Under the pieces are notes generated by a model. That model did no database searches, had not been told where the DNA came from, and saw only the letters and a program-made list of their open reading frames with translations. From positions 2,615,805-2,679,804 of the forward strand of contig NZ_LT629731.1 in NCBI RefSeq assembly GCF_900104575.1: a DNA stretch of 64,000 nt. The letters run 5' to 3'. Below, one piece after another: positions 45,067-53,535 of this stretch (positions within the stretch are counted from its first letter, which is position 1; every line of letters begins with the position of its first letter). The position numbers and the translations under genes are program-made. Source of the DNA: Bacillus tuaregi (lineage in GTDB: Bacteria > Bacillota > Bacilli > Bacillales > Cytobacillaceae).

Positions 45067-45921
45067 TTAATCATATATTTTCCCTTGCCGTATCCATTTC
45101 GTTGCGACCCATTTATCACCATTGATAACGGGTGTGCTAGAGTGTAATGACAGACGATCTGTTTGACCTTTACTATTTCCATAATGAAAATAGACGGCCG
45201 CCCCTTTTTTCGGCGATAACGACAAGCCTAGCTTTGGGAAAACCGTTTCACCACCTGCTTCGACATCGTTTAAATACATTAAGAGAGTCGCAATCCGCTG
45301 ACCTCCTTTTGCCGCATCCACTTTACTATCTGGAAAATAATCATAGTGGCTTTTATACTCTTCTCCTTGATTATAGTGAAGCACCTGTAATGACTCGCCG
45401 TTTATAATCGGAAAATCAGTGAGTGCCGCAATCCTTTTTTCAATTGTTGTTATGAGTCTATTTTCCATGACAGCAAACTCCGTTCCCTCACTCGTTCGTC
45501 CTGGGACCGTTTTTTCCTTCCCCGTTTCTGCATCAATAACTTGTGAGCGTCTTAACCGATCTTTTGCAAGGGAAATTAGCTTCTCACATTCGTGAGAGCT
45601 TAATAGATTATCTAAATACAGGATGAACGGCTTTTCCATTCTTAGTGTTACTTTGATATCCAATTTATCAGTTGTTGAAATTAAATTTCCTTTATTCGCA
45701 ATGTGCGGTAGCTCAACCACATATGGAGCATGTTCATCTATGGTTTGAATTGGCTGATTTCGAATCATACGGAATAGCGTTGTGTAGGCATACTTTTCAG
45801 CAAAGCCTTTTTTTACCATAGCATCAACAATGAATTCAGGAGAGACCCCGTTGTTTAACGTATTTTGAATCCATTCCTTTAATTCATTTGAAATGGTGCT
45901 GATTTTTCCCACGTTTCTCAC
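45067..45921 (-). CDS. Prolyl 4-hydroxylase-like 2OG-Fe(II) dioxygenase
   Basis: The 284-aa protein has an N-terminal helical region (1-90) and a P4Hc catalytic domain. The iron ligands are visible in KSHYDYFP (HxD) and SLHSSTPVINGDKWVATKWIRQ (distal His and 2OG-binding Lys), with YLNDVEAGGETVFP between. It is similar to the B. anthracis/B. cereus collagen-type P4H. The natural substrate in bacilli is not established; collagen-like spore proteins and EF-Tu are known P4H targets elsewhere. Confidence 0.88.
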   Translation of the reverse strand: MRNVGKISTISNELKEWIQNTLNNGVSPEFIVDAMVKKGFAEKYAYTTLFRMIRNQPIQTIDEHAPYVVELPHIANKGNLISTTDKLDIKVTLRMEKPFILYLDNLLSSHECEKLISLAKDRLRRSQVIDAETGKEKTVPGRTSEGTEFAVMENRLITTIEKRIAALTDFPIINGESLQVLHYNQGEEYKSHYDYFPDSKVDAAKGGQRIATLLMYLNDVEAGGETVFPKLGLSLSPKKGAAVYFHYGNSKGQTDRLSLHSSTPVINGDKWVATKWIRQGKIYD

Positions 45922-46061
45922 CTCCTAAATAATTAACAACCACTTGCTAGTTTCACTACAAGCATGGGCTGTCATTCTTCTAATGAAAGATTAGCATTCT
46001 ATTACTTATTTTAAAGCACAATCGTTGAAAGGAAAAAGAAATTAGTGTTTTTTTATTTAAA

Positions 46062-46243
46062 TCAAATTCGCCCGTCGAATTTGCGTCCCGATTTTTATCG
46101 AGCTCGCTCGATAAATTACCTTAAAAAAATCTGTGACATCCGCTGGAGGCTTAACTTCATTCAGCCCCCCACTGAATCGAAGTACCATTTGCATTCATCC
46201 CCCACTTGTATAAGTGGAGGACTTCTGCTGAATGAAGTTAAAA
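46062..46243 (+). repeat. Structured intergenic repeat, copy 4
   Basis: Full-length copy, slightly shorter in the central GGGG loop, in the same orientation. It lies in the 427-nt gap between the P4H gene and the stressosome-like operon, about 37 nt upstream of that operon's likely promoter. No terminator follows this copy. Confidence 0.85.
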
Positions 46244-46279
46244 GATTTTCAGATAGATAGTAAAAAATTATCATGTCTT

Positions 46280-46309
46280 TTGAAAAATATGTTAAAATAT
46301 TTCTAATAT
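46280..46309 (+). promoter_or_regulatory. Possible SigA promoter of the rsbT-like operon
   Basis: TTGAAA, 18-nt AT-rich spacer, TAATAT. It is reasonably placed about 40 nt before the gene but is embedded in AT-rich DNA. Confidence 0.45.
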
Positions 46310-46348
46310 ATTTATATTTCGCAATTAGGTATTTTTTTAAGGAGGATA

Positions 46349-46762
46349 TTGGAAAACTTGTACAGAATTGTAATTGAACGAGAAGATGACGTGTACATGG
46401 CTAGTACAATAGGAAAAAGAGTTTCTGAAGAATACGGTTTGACCAAAAGCCAGCAAACCAAATTAGTCGTATCCATCATGGAGCTAACTCGAAATATTGT
46501 CTTTTATGCAGACAAGGGAGAGCTTTTTATCAAACCAATACCCTCCTACGGAATCGAAATCATTGCTATTGACCAAGGTCCTGGCATACCGAATCTTGAT
46601 CAAGTTTTAAATAATTCAGTCCCTTCCAAAACAGGTTTAGGATTGGGATTATCAGGAGTGAAACGTCTCATGGATGAATTTGAAATAACAAGTACTATTC
46701 ATCTAGGAACAAAGGTTAGAGCCGTCAAATGGTTTAACGAAGGGAAGGCTAAGTATAGATGA
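46349..46762 (+). CDS. RsbT-like serine/threonine (switch) kinase
   Basis: The protein of about 137 aa is a GHKL ATPase of the RsbT/RsbW class: N box IMELTRNIVFYADKGEL, G1 AIDQGPGIPNLD, G2 GLGLGLSGVKRLMDEFEI. These align closely with RsbT. RsbT phosphorylates RsbR and RsbS STAS domains to launch stress signalling. Two TTG starts are possible: 46349, 3 nt after GGAGG, or 46358, 12 nt after it. It overlaps the next gene by ATGA. Confidence 0.85.
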   Translation: MENLYRIVIEREDDVYMASTIGKRVSEEYGLTKSQQTKLVVSIMELTRNIVFYADKGELFIKPIPSYGIEIIAIDQGPGIPNLDQVLNNSVPSKTGLGLGLSGVKRLMDEFEITSTIHLGTKVRAVKWFNEGKAKYR

Positions 46763-48630
46763 TTAAATCACCGATAACCAATGATTTATTATATGGTTTG
46801 ATTGAACTTAGTCCTGAGGGCATAATTCAGCGGGCTAACAATGAAGCCAAAAAACTATTATTTTCCGACGATAATGATTCAAACTACCTTTTTCATTGTG
46901 TAAAAAATACAGAAATTAAGACAAAGCTTCATGAATGCTTTATGGGAAAAGCAAATGAGTTTATGGTAACAATTGATTCACAGCCTTACTTTTTTTTGTG
47001 TCACCGATCCTATAAAGATAGTTTATTAAATAGTATTTATATCTACGTTTTTAATGTTCAGAATTTGCAGAACTCACACGATCATAACAACTGGAATAAT
47101 CATCTGTTATCATCGGTCGGAGAAATGGCTGCCGGAATCGCTCACGAGGTTCGCAACCCATTGACTGCGGTAAAAGGCTTCTTACAATTAATGGATCAAA
47201 CCTATAAGGAAGAATATTCACAAATTGCCCAAAGTGAATTAGAACGCGCCATTCATATCCTAAATGATCTAATGAGTGTCTCAAAGCCTGAATTCATTCA
47301 AGAGAAGCAAATAAATTTCAATGTCATTTCTGAGATTGAATCCATTTTGCTGTTGTTTCAGAATCAGCTCTATTCCATCAATGTCATCAAGCATTTTGAA
47401 AATGACAATGCCATGATTGTCGGTCGAAAAGATCAAATCAAAAAAGCATTGTTTAACATTATCAAAAATGCGATTGAAGCGATGCCAAATGGAGGAACAC
47501 TGGTAATTGATCAGGCTGATGAAGCTCAAAATGTAATTATCACGATTTCAGATTCCGGTATTGGCATTCCTAAAGACAAGCTTAGATTATTAGGTACCCC
47601 CTTCTTTACCTTAAAACAAGATGGAAAAGGTATGGGGCTGGCACAGGTATTTAACGCGATTCAAAGCAACAACGGTAAAATTAGTGTTACGAGTGAAGAA
47701 GGTCACGGCACCTCTTTTATTCTCACTTTTCCAAAAACAATTAAGCATGCTGATACATTTTTAGGAGGTCATTCAATGCTCACCACAATCGATTCAAGAT
47801 TTGAATTATCACAGTTTTTAAATGAAAATGTTACTTTTTATTCTAAAGAATGGATTCAATACCTAAAAGAGAATAAAAGCTACATCACTTCACTTTTGCA
47901 GGAAAATGGAGATTTAACCTATTATGAGGAATTTGGCAATCCATTTTTCAGATTACTTGCTGCTAATATGATTGAGCTTAAAACAGAGGAAATTATGGAT
48001 CATGCCAAAATGCGCGGTGTGAAAAGCGCCAAGGCTGACTTTCCTATTCATCTAGCATGGGAACTTTTTCAGTCCAGCCGAGGAATTATCTGGAGTGCGA
48101 TTAAAACGTTTTATATGGAATCTGGTATCAAACTGGATACGGAGGAGTTTTTTATTCTTGAACGGCATGTAAACGATGTGGTGGACTTATATATTGATTC
48201 TTATACTGCATATTATGTGAACTATAAAGAAGAATTACTAAAAAGCCATCGCGAAACGGTTGATGAATTATCAGTCCCAATCATCCCTATTACTGAAAAG
48301 GTTTGCATTCTTCCTATCGTTGGAAATGTGGACACGTATCGTGCGAAGAAGATCAGAGAAAGAACCCTTGTTCGCGTTAATGAATTAAAGGCACACCAGC
48401 TCATTATTGATATTTCTGGCGTTCCTTATGTAGATACCGCCGTCGTTAATCATCTATTTAAAATTGTTAAAGGGATTAAACTACTTGGTTGCTCAACGAT
48501 TTTAACAGGCATCAGTCCTGAAATCGCCGACACGATGATTGAGCTTGGCATTGAAATTGATAATGAGGTCAAGACAAAATCTGATCTTCAGCAAGCATTG
48601 CAGGATATACATTTATTCCCAAACAACTAA
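46759..48630 (+). CDS. Cytosolic histidine kinase fused to an RsbR stressosome protein
   Basis: The 623-aa protein is a two-part fusion. Residues 1-335 form a soluble sensor kinase: PAS-like region (about 8-100), HisKA with His129 in AAGIAHEVRNPLTAVKGF, and HATPase with NIIKNAIEAMP (233-243), DSGIGIP (265-271) and GKGMGLA (289-295), all intact. Residues 340-623 form a complete RsbR: a non-haem globin-like sensor (about 345-480) and a STAS domain with Ser553 at the RsbT-target position (DISGVPYVDTA). There is no membrane helix. An AGGAGG site with an in-frame ATG at 47776 lies exactly at the join. No response regulator is adjacent. Confidence 0.88.
   Translation: MIKSPITNDLLYGLIELSPEGIIQRANNEAKKLLFSDDNDSNYLFHCVKNTEIKTKLHECFMGKANEFMVTIDSQPYFFLCHRSYKDSLLNSIYIYVFNVQNLQNSHDHNNWNNHLLSSVGEMAAGIAHEVRNPLTAVKGFLQLMDQTYKEEYSQIAQSELERAIHILNDLMSVSKPEFIQEKQINFNVISEIESILLLFQNQLYSINVIKHFENDNAMIVGRKDQIKKALFNIIKNAIEAMPNGGTLVIDQADEAQNVIITISDSGIGIPKDKLRLLGTPFFTLKQDGKGMGLAQVFNAIQSNNGKISVTSEEGHGTSFILTFPKTIKHADTFLGGHSMLTTIDSRFELSQFLNENVTFYSKEWIQYLKENKSYITSLLQENGDLTYYEEFGNPFFRLLAANMIELKTEEIMDHAKMRGVKSAKADFPIHLAWELFQSSRGIIWSAIKTFYMESGIKLDTEEFFILERHVNDVVDLYIDSYTAYYVNYKEELLKSHRETVDELSVPIIPITEKVCILPIVGNVDTYRAKKIRERTLVRVNELKAHQLIIDISGVPYVDTAVVNHLFKIVKGIKLLGCSTILTGISPEIADTMIELGIEIDNEVKTKSDLQQALQDIHLFPNN
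47776..48630 (+). CDS. Possible separately translated RsbR (internal start within the kinase-RsbR gene)
   Basis: ATG 47776 is preceded by AGGAGG (47763-47768) at 7 nt and is in frame with the fusion. It would yield a 284-aa RsbR whose length and first residues match the paralogue encoded next (282 aa). This could be a live internal start, giving two products, or a relic of a fusion that removed a stop codon. The site was read directly; its use is inferred. Confidence 0.5.
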   Translation: MLTTIDSRFELSQFLNENVTFYSKEWIQYLKENKSYITSLLQENGDLTYYEEFGNPFFRLLAANMIELKTEEIMDHAKMRGVKSAKADFPIHLAWELFQSSRGIIWSAIKTFYMESGIKLDTEEFFILERHVNDVVDLYIDSYTAYYVNYKEELLKSHRETVDELSVPIIPITEKVCILPIVGNVDTYRAKKIRERTLVRVNELKAHQLIIDISGVPYVDTAVVNHLFKIVKGIKLLGCSTILTGISPEIADTMIELGIEIDNEVKTKSDLQQALQDIHLFPNN

Positions 48631-48748
48631 TGGCACAGGCTTAATGATAAGGGCTTGTTCCAGGTTATATGGAATGCTGTTTTATGTAAGTATGATAGGA
48701 GATAAAGAATACACAACAACATTCGATTCCCAATTCAGGAGGACATTT

Positions 48749-49597
48749 ATGGAGCAAGCCACCAATAAGAAATTAGAGTTAGGTAATTTTTTCAATCAAA
48801 ATTTAACTTTCTATACAAACGAATGGATTAATTATATCGAAAATTCAAAGGGGTATTTGACTTCATTATTAAAGGAAACTGGCGAATGGACCATTCTAGA
48901 AGAGGAAGGTAATCCTCTGTTAAAATCGGTAGCCTATTTCATCTTAAATAAGAACCTTGAATACGTAACAACAACAGCAAAAGCAACTAGCGAAAGGCAT
49001 GCAAAGATTAATTTCCCCATACATTTAGCCTGGGAGCTATTCCAATCAACGCGAGGTATTATTTGGAATGCTGTGAAGTCCTTCTATCTAGAGGCAAAAA
49101 TCACGCTAGATATGAAGGAATGCTTTGAAGTCGAGCGGTATATTAATGATATCATAGACCAATTTGTCGAGACTTATACAGCTAGCTATGTAAGCTATAA
49201 GGATTATTTGTTAAGAAGTCATCGTGAAACAGTGGATGAATTATCAGTGCCAATTATACCCTTATCGGATAAGGTTTGCATTCTCCCCATTGTTGGAAAT
49301 GTGGATACGTATCGAGCTAAGAAAATACAGGAAAGAACCCTATTGCGAATTAGTCAATTAAAATCTCAAAATCTAATTATCGATATTTCTGGTGTTCCAT
49401 TTGTCGATACTGCTGTCGTGAACCATTTATTTAAAATTGTTAAGGGGATTAGACTTTTAGGCTGTTCAACCATTATTGTCGGAATAGGACCTGAAATTGC
49501 TGATACCATGATAGAACTCGGAATCGAAATTGAAAATGAAGTAAAAACCAAATCAACCTTGCAGCAGGCATTGCAGGATATGCTGTTTTTCTCATGA
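48749..49597 (+). CDS. RsbR-family stressosome protein
   Basis: The 282-aa protein has an N-terminal globin-like sensor (FFNQNLTFYTNEWINYIE to about 140) and a C-terminal STAS domain (KVCILPIVGNVDTYRAKKI, DISGVPFVDTAVVNHLFKIV). It is a close paralogue of the RsbR half of the preceding gene; the STAS parts are nearly identical. ATG 48749 has CAGGAGG 6 nt upstream. An upstream in-frame ATG at 48539 would overlap the previous gene and has no site. It lies 118 nt after the fusion gene. Confidence 0.88.
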   Translation: MEQATNKKLELGNFFNQNLTFYTNEWINYIENSKGYLTSLLKETGEWTILEEEGNPLLKSVAYFILNKNLEYVTTTAKATSERHAKINFPIHLAWELFQSTRGIIWNAVKSFYLEAKITLDMKECFEVERYINDIIDQFVETYTASYVSYKDYLLRSHRETVDELSVPIIPLSDKVCILPIVGNVDTYRAKKIQERTLLRISQLKSQNLIIDISGVPFVDTAVVNHLFKIVKGIRLLGCSTIIVGIGPEIADTMIELGIEIENEVKTKSTLQQALQDMLFFS

Positions 49598-49636
49598 GCC
49601 TTGTCAAAAAAATCAAGTAGTCCTAACATTAAGAGG

Positions 49637-49694
49637 GTCAGGCACCCGCATAGTAACTTCATAAATCACTTCAGATACCGTGTGGACGCCTGAC
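49637..49694. other. Inverted repeat GTCAGGC / GCCTGAC between rsbR and spoVK
   Basis: Short 7-bp arms lie far apart (49637-49643 and 49688-49694) in the gap between convergent genes. The gene ends need a terminator, but this is only a weak candidate. I recall GGTCAGGCACC-type repeats as common in Bacillus intergenic DNA. Confidence 0.3.
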
Positions 49695-49714
49695 ACTGAT
49701 GGGACACCCCCCAT

Positions 49715-50671
49715 TTATTCTTCCTCAAGGACAAGATCATTACTTCGAATCGTCATTAAGTCATGACGATCAAAATTATTTTGCATCAGTAGTCTCATAG
49801 CCTGTGCTCGAATAGCTTTTTCCAAAACATTTCTTATATAACGGCCATTTGAAAAGCTAATGGGGTTTAACGAGCTTTTTACCCATAATAAGTGTTCGCG
49901 GAGCTTCTTTTCTGCTTCATGACTCAATGTATATTCCTTTTCCTTCAACATAATTTCAGCAATTTCCATTAGCTGGTTTATATTATAATCCGGAAAATCA
50001 ATAACAAGTGGAAAACGAGAGTGCAGCCCTGGGTTTAACGTGAGAAAAAAATCCATCTCTCTTGAGTAACCGGCTAAGATTAAGATGAATTCATGCTGTT
50101 TGTCTTCCATATGTTTTACAAGCGTATCGATTGCCTCTTTACCAAAATCCTTTTCACCACCGCGTCCAAGAGAATAGGCTTCATCAATAAACAGAATACC
50201 CCCGAGTGCTTTTTTTATTAAATCCCTTGTTTTTTGTGCGGTATGTCCGATATATTCCCCGACTAAATCCGCCCGTTCCGCCTCAATTAAGTGACCCTTC
50301 GATAGGACTCCCATCTTTTGAAACAGCTTTCCGATTAGTCTTGCGACAGTCGTTTTTCCTGTCCCTGGATTTCCTTTGAACATCATATGAAGAGCCTGTT
50401 TACCAGCCTTTAAACTGTTTTCTTCTCTTTTTTTATTAATATAAATCCATGCATAAATTTCTTTAATCATTTTCTTCATGACATCCATACCAACGAGGGC
50501 GGCAAGCTCTGCTTCAATTTCTTTCAACGCAGTATGTTCAGGGGGAATTGACTTTGGAGCAACAGAAGCTGGGGGAATATCATCTGCAATAGGACTTCGC
50601 TTCTGTGAATTTAAAACGATACTGATTTGTCCGTTGTTTTTCATTCGCATCGGTTGTTCCAAACTCCTCAC
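49715..50671 (-). CDS. spoVK: Stage V sporulation AAA ATPase SpoVK
   Basis: The protein of about 318 aa is a CbbX-type AAA protein: Walker A FKGNPGTGKTTVARLIG, ERADLVGEYIGHTAQKTRDL, Walker B GGILFIDEAYSLGRGG, sensor ILAGYSREMD and arginine finger region GLHSRFP. SpoVK is needed for late spore maturation in B. subtilis. The start is uncertain: GTG 50671, or ATG 50650 (MRMKNNGQIS), which fits the B. subtilis N-terminus better. Confidence 0.93.
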   Translation of the reverse strand: MRSLEQPMRMKNNGQISIVLNSQKRSPIADDIPPASVAPKSIPPEHTALKEIEAELAALVGMDVMKKMIKEIYAWIYINKKREENSLKAGKQALHMMFKGNPGTGKTTVARLIGKLFQKMGVLSKGHLIEAERADLVGEYIGHTAQKTRDLIKKALGGILFIDEAYSLGRGGEKDFGKEAIDTLVKHMEDKQHEFILILAGYSREMDFFLTLNPGLHSRFPLVIDFPDYNINQLMEIAEIMLKEKEYTLSHEAEKKLREHLLWVKSSLNPISFSNGRYIRNVLEKAIRAQAMRLLMQNNFDRHDLMTIRSNDLVLEEE

Positions 50672-50863
50672 CTCACATTCTTATACAATATACACCCAAC
50701 ATCTTTTTAACGTGACAAATGCCTATCGCTAATATGGTTAGAAGGGAGCAGGAATACGTTTCCCATTCATAATTCATAGAAAATATCACAGTATAGACCG
50801 AATAAAGGCACTTATTCTATTTGTATTCAACTTGCTGCTTGTTCATGAACAAATGAGACATCA

Positions 50864-50899
50864 TAAAAAAGCATCCACATGTGGTAATGTGAATGCCTT
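50864..50899 (-). terminator. Terminator of miaA-hfq
   Basis: Minus-strand AGGCATtCACAT / ATGTGgATGCT with TTTTTT, 10 nt after hfq. Confidence 0.75.
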
Positions 50900-50909
50900 T
50901 GTCGCCATA

Positions 50910-51149
50910 TTATTTTGCCTGTGGTGCTTCTACTTCAATATGTACATTCCTTTGTGGAGCAAAGGTAGATATTGCATGCTTATAAACGAGCTGCTGCTTT
51001 CCTTCACACTCAAAAAGTACAGTAAAATTATCAAAGCCTTTTATTTGGCCTCTTATTTGAAATCCATTTAATAAAAATACCGTACAATTGGTTCCATCTT
51101 TACGGAGTTGATTTAAAAATTGGTCTTGGATATTTACTGAATGCTTCAT
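50910..51149 (-). CDS. hfq: RNA-binding protein Hfq
   Basis: The 79-aa Sm-like protein has Sm1 ([38 protein letters not shown], split here as read) and the Sm2 motif YKHAIST. The length is typical of Gram-positive Hfq, without a long C-terminal tail. GAGGAG precedes the ATG. It follows miaA by 31 nt, the conserved miaA-hfq pair. Confidence 0.96.
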   Translation of the reverse strand: MKHSVNIQDQFLNQLRKDGTNCTVFLLNGFQIRGQIKGFDNFTVLFECEGKQQLVYKHAISTFAPQRNVHIEVEAPQAK

Positions 51150-51180
51150 GTATAAAGCTCCTCCTCTTTTGTCTCTACTA

Positions 51181-52143
51181 TTATGTATTCGATTTAATTT
51201 TTAGCTTTCCTTCAATATAAGAGAAAATTTCAGTTATTTTTTTTTCACGTTCATTAGGTACGACTGCCGTCGTCATATCAAACCATTGGACATCCATTTT
51301 ATTACGAAACCAGGTCAACTGCCTTTTCGCGTAGCGGCGTGAATTTTGCTTTAGGTTCTCGACAGCTTCACTAAGAGCTATTTTACCGTCAAAATATTCA
51401 TAAAGCTCTTTATAGCCAATTGCTTGAACCGATTGGCAATTTCTGACTCCCTGTTGGTACAGCTTCTCTACTTCCTTTAATAATCCCTCTTCCATCATCA
51501 GGTCAACACGCTTATTAATCCGTTCATACAGTAATTCACGCTCCATGGTTAAACCAATAACAGCCGTGTCATATAATGGTTCTTGTTCTTGCGTATCTTG
51601 CCATTCACTCATCGTCTTTCCTGTACAATGATAGATTTCTAATGCCCTGATTACGCGACGAATATTATTAGGATGAATCTTTGCAGCACTATTGGAGTCA
51701 ATCTGACTTAGCTGATTATGCAAAAGAAGGTTTCCTTCTTTATCAGCTACCTCTTCTAACTGTTTGCGGAATTCATCATTTGTAGGAGCTTCAGAAAATT
51801 GGTAATCATATAAAACAGATTGAATATAGAGACCGGTTCCACCAACAATAATGGGCAATTTTCCCCTCTTTGTAATATCTGAAATTTTCTTTCTTACTAG
51901 CTCTTGAAACTCTGCTGCTGAAAAAGCTTCCGTCGGGTGTTTAATGTCAATTAAATAGTGGGGAATTCCGTCCATTTCAGCGGGCTTTATTTTGGCGGTA
52001 CCAATATCCATATATTTATACACCTGCATGGAGTCTCCACTAATGATTTCGCCGTTAAAAGCCTTTGCCAGTTTAATGCTAGTATCTGTTTTTCCAACAG
52101 CCGTTGGTCCGATTAAAACAACGAGCTTACTTTTCGTAGTCAC
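51181..52143 (-). CDS. miaA: tRNA dimethylallyltransferase MiaA
   Basis: The 320-aa enzyme has P-loop [44 protein letters not shown] and [13 protein letters not shown]. It adds the dimethylallyl group to A37 of tRNAs reading UNN codons. Its product is the substrate of MiaB, encoded nearby at 59.5-61.1 kb. Confidence 0.96.
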   Translation of the reverse strand: MTTKSKLVVLIGPTAVGKTDTSIKLAKAFNGEIISGDSMQVYKYMDIGTAKIKPAEMDGIPHYLIDIKHPTEAFSAAEFQELVRKKISDITKRGKLPIIVGGTGLYIQSVLYDYQFSEAPTNDEFRKQLEEVADKEGNLLLHNQLSQIDSNSAAKIHPNNIRRVIRALEIYHCTGKTMSEWQDTQEQEPLYDTAVIGLTMERELLYERINKRVDLMMEEGLLKEVEKLYQQGVRNCQSVQAIGYKELYEYFDGKIALSEAVENLKQNSRRYAKRQLTWFRNKMDVQWFDMTTAVVPNEREKKITEIFSYIEGKLKIKSNT

Positions 52144-52461
52144 TCTTTACACTACCTTTAAATAAGAATACGGTATTGCCATTTATTAATGGATACCTTC
52201 TCTATCATACCATATTTAGTTCGTAAATCAGTCAAACATCTATTCATTATGACCATTTTATAGAGAACTATTCATTTTCATTTCAAGGATTACAGCATCT
52301 TTTTATTGAAGATGATTTATTAATAAATTTTACCGCATGTAACAGCTGCGTATTCGATTGATTACAGCTCATTTACATTTAGATAACATCGCTACAAAAC
52401 TTCGTTTTTCGTGCTAAGGTTTAATAAGAGTGGGAATACTATTGGAATTAGGTGAGAATAC
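52144..52461. other. 318-nt gap between divergent miaA and mreBH
   Basis: It contains the promoters of both genes but no ORF or RNA I can support. I looked for a SigI-type promoter for mreBH and did not find a convincing one. Confidence 0.4.
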
Positions 52462-53469
52462 ATGTTTTCGAATGCTGAAATAGGAATAGATTTAGGTACA
52501 GCGAATACGCTTGTCTATAGTAAAAATAAAGGTATCGCAATTAATGAACCAAGTGTGGTTGCGATGGATACAGGAACGAAAAAGGTAATTGCTGTTGGTC
52601 ATGAAGCAAAAGAAATGATTGGGAAAACACCAGAAAACATTATTGCTGTCCGCCCATTGAAGGAGGGTGTGATTGCTGATTATGATATCACAACAGAGAT
52701 GCTTCGTCATATTATTGGAAAGGCTTCAAAAGCACTGGGATTTTCATTAAGAAAACCAAATGTTGTTGTTTGTACACCATCAGGGTCTACAAGTGTTGAC
52801 CGAAGAGCTATTCAGGATGCTGTTCGTCATGCAGGAGCAAAAAAGGTTTTTATTATTGAAGAGCCCGTTGCTGCTGCCATCGGAGCTGGTATGCCTGTAG
52901 ATGAACCGGTTGCCAATGTTGTGATTGATTTTGGTGGAGGTTCTACGGAAGTGGCTATCATTTCCTTTGGTGGTGTGGTAGCCTGCCATACCGTAAAAAT
53001 CGGCGGTGACCGTTTAGATGATGATATTATTCAATTTGTTAGAAAAAAATTTAATGTTCTAATTGGAGAAAGAACTGCAGAAAAAATAAAAATAGAAATT
53101 GGTTATGCTTTAGTAGACCATGAGGAATTAACAATGGAGGTGCGTGGACGAGACCTTGTGAATGGATTGCCCAAAACAATCACGTTATCCTCCTTTGAGA
53201 TTCGAGATGCTATGAAAGAATCATTACTGCAAATTTTAGAGGCCATTCGAGCCACTTTAGAGGACAGTCCTGCAGAATTAAGTGGTGATATTGTTGACCG
53301 GGGTGTCATCCTGACTGGGGGCGGAGCCTTGCTGAAAGGAATGGAAGCTTGGCTGACACAGGAAATCGCTGTGCCCATTGCATTAGCAGACAACCCGCTT
53401 GAATGTGTAGCGATTGGAGCTGGCAAGTCACTGCAATATCTAAATAAGCTGCTTTATGCAGCCAATTAA
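52462..53469 (+). CDS. mreBH: Actin-like cell-shape protein MreBH
   Basis: The 335-aa actin fold has phosphate-1 [15 protein letters not shown], phosphate-2 [19 protein letters not shown] and the adenosine motif [13 protein letters not shown]. Length (335, as in B. subtilis MreBH) and C-terminus favour MreBH over MreB or Mbl. MreBH guides lytic enzymes along the side wall. ATTAGGTGAG precedes the ATG. Confidence 0.85.
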   Translation: MFSNAEIGIDLGTANTLVYSKNKGIAINEPSVVAMDTGTKKVIAVGHEAKEMIGKTPENIIAVRPLKEGVIADYDITTEMLRHIIGKASKALGFSLRKPNVVVCTPSGSTSVDRRAIQDAVRHAGAKKVFIIEEPVAAAIGAGMPVDEPVANVVIDFGGGSTEVAIISFGGVVACHTVKIGGDRLDDDIIQFVRKKFNVLIGERTAEKIKIEIGYALVDHEELTMEVRGRDLVNGLPKTITLSSFEIRDAMKESLLQILEAIRATLEDSPAELSGDIVDRGVILTGGGALLKGMEAWLTQEIAVPIALADNPLECVAIGAGKSLQYLNKLLYAAN

Positions 53470-53517
53470 AAAGGTCCATTTATGGTGAAACAACACCATA
53501 AATGGACCCTTTTTTTA
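53468..53517. terminator. Bidirectional terminator between mreBH and mutL
   Basis: AAAAAGGTCCATTTATGGTG pairs with CACCATAAATGGACCCTTTTT around a short loop, between convergent genes. Confidence 0.92.
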
Positions 53518-53535
53518 ATTATTTTTTCAAATTAG

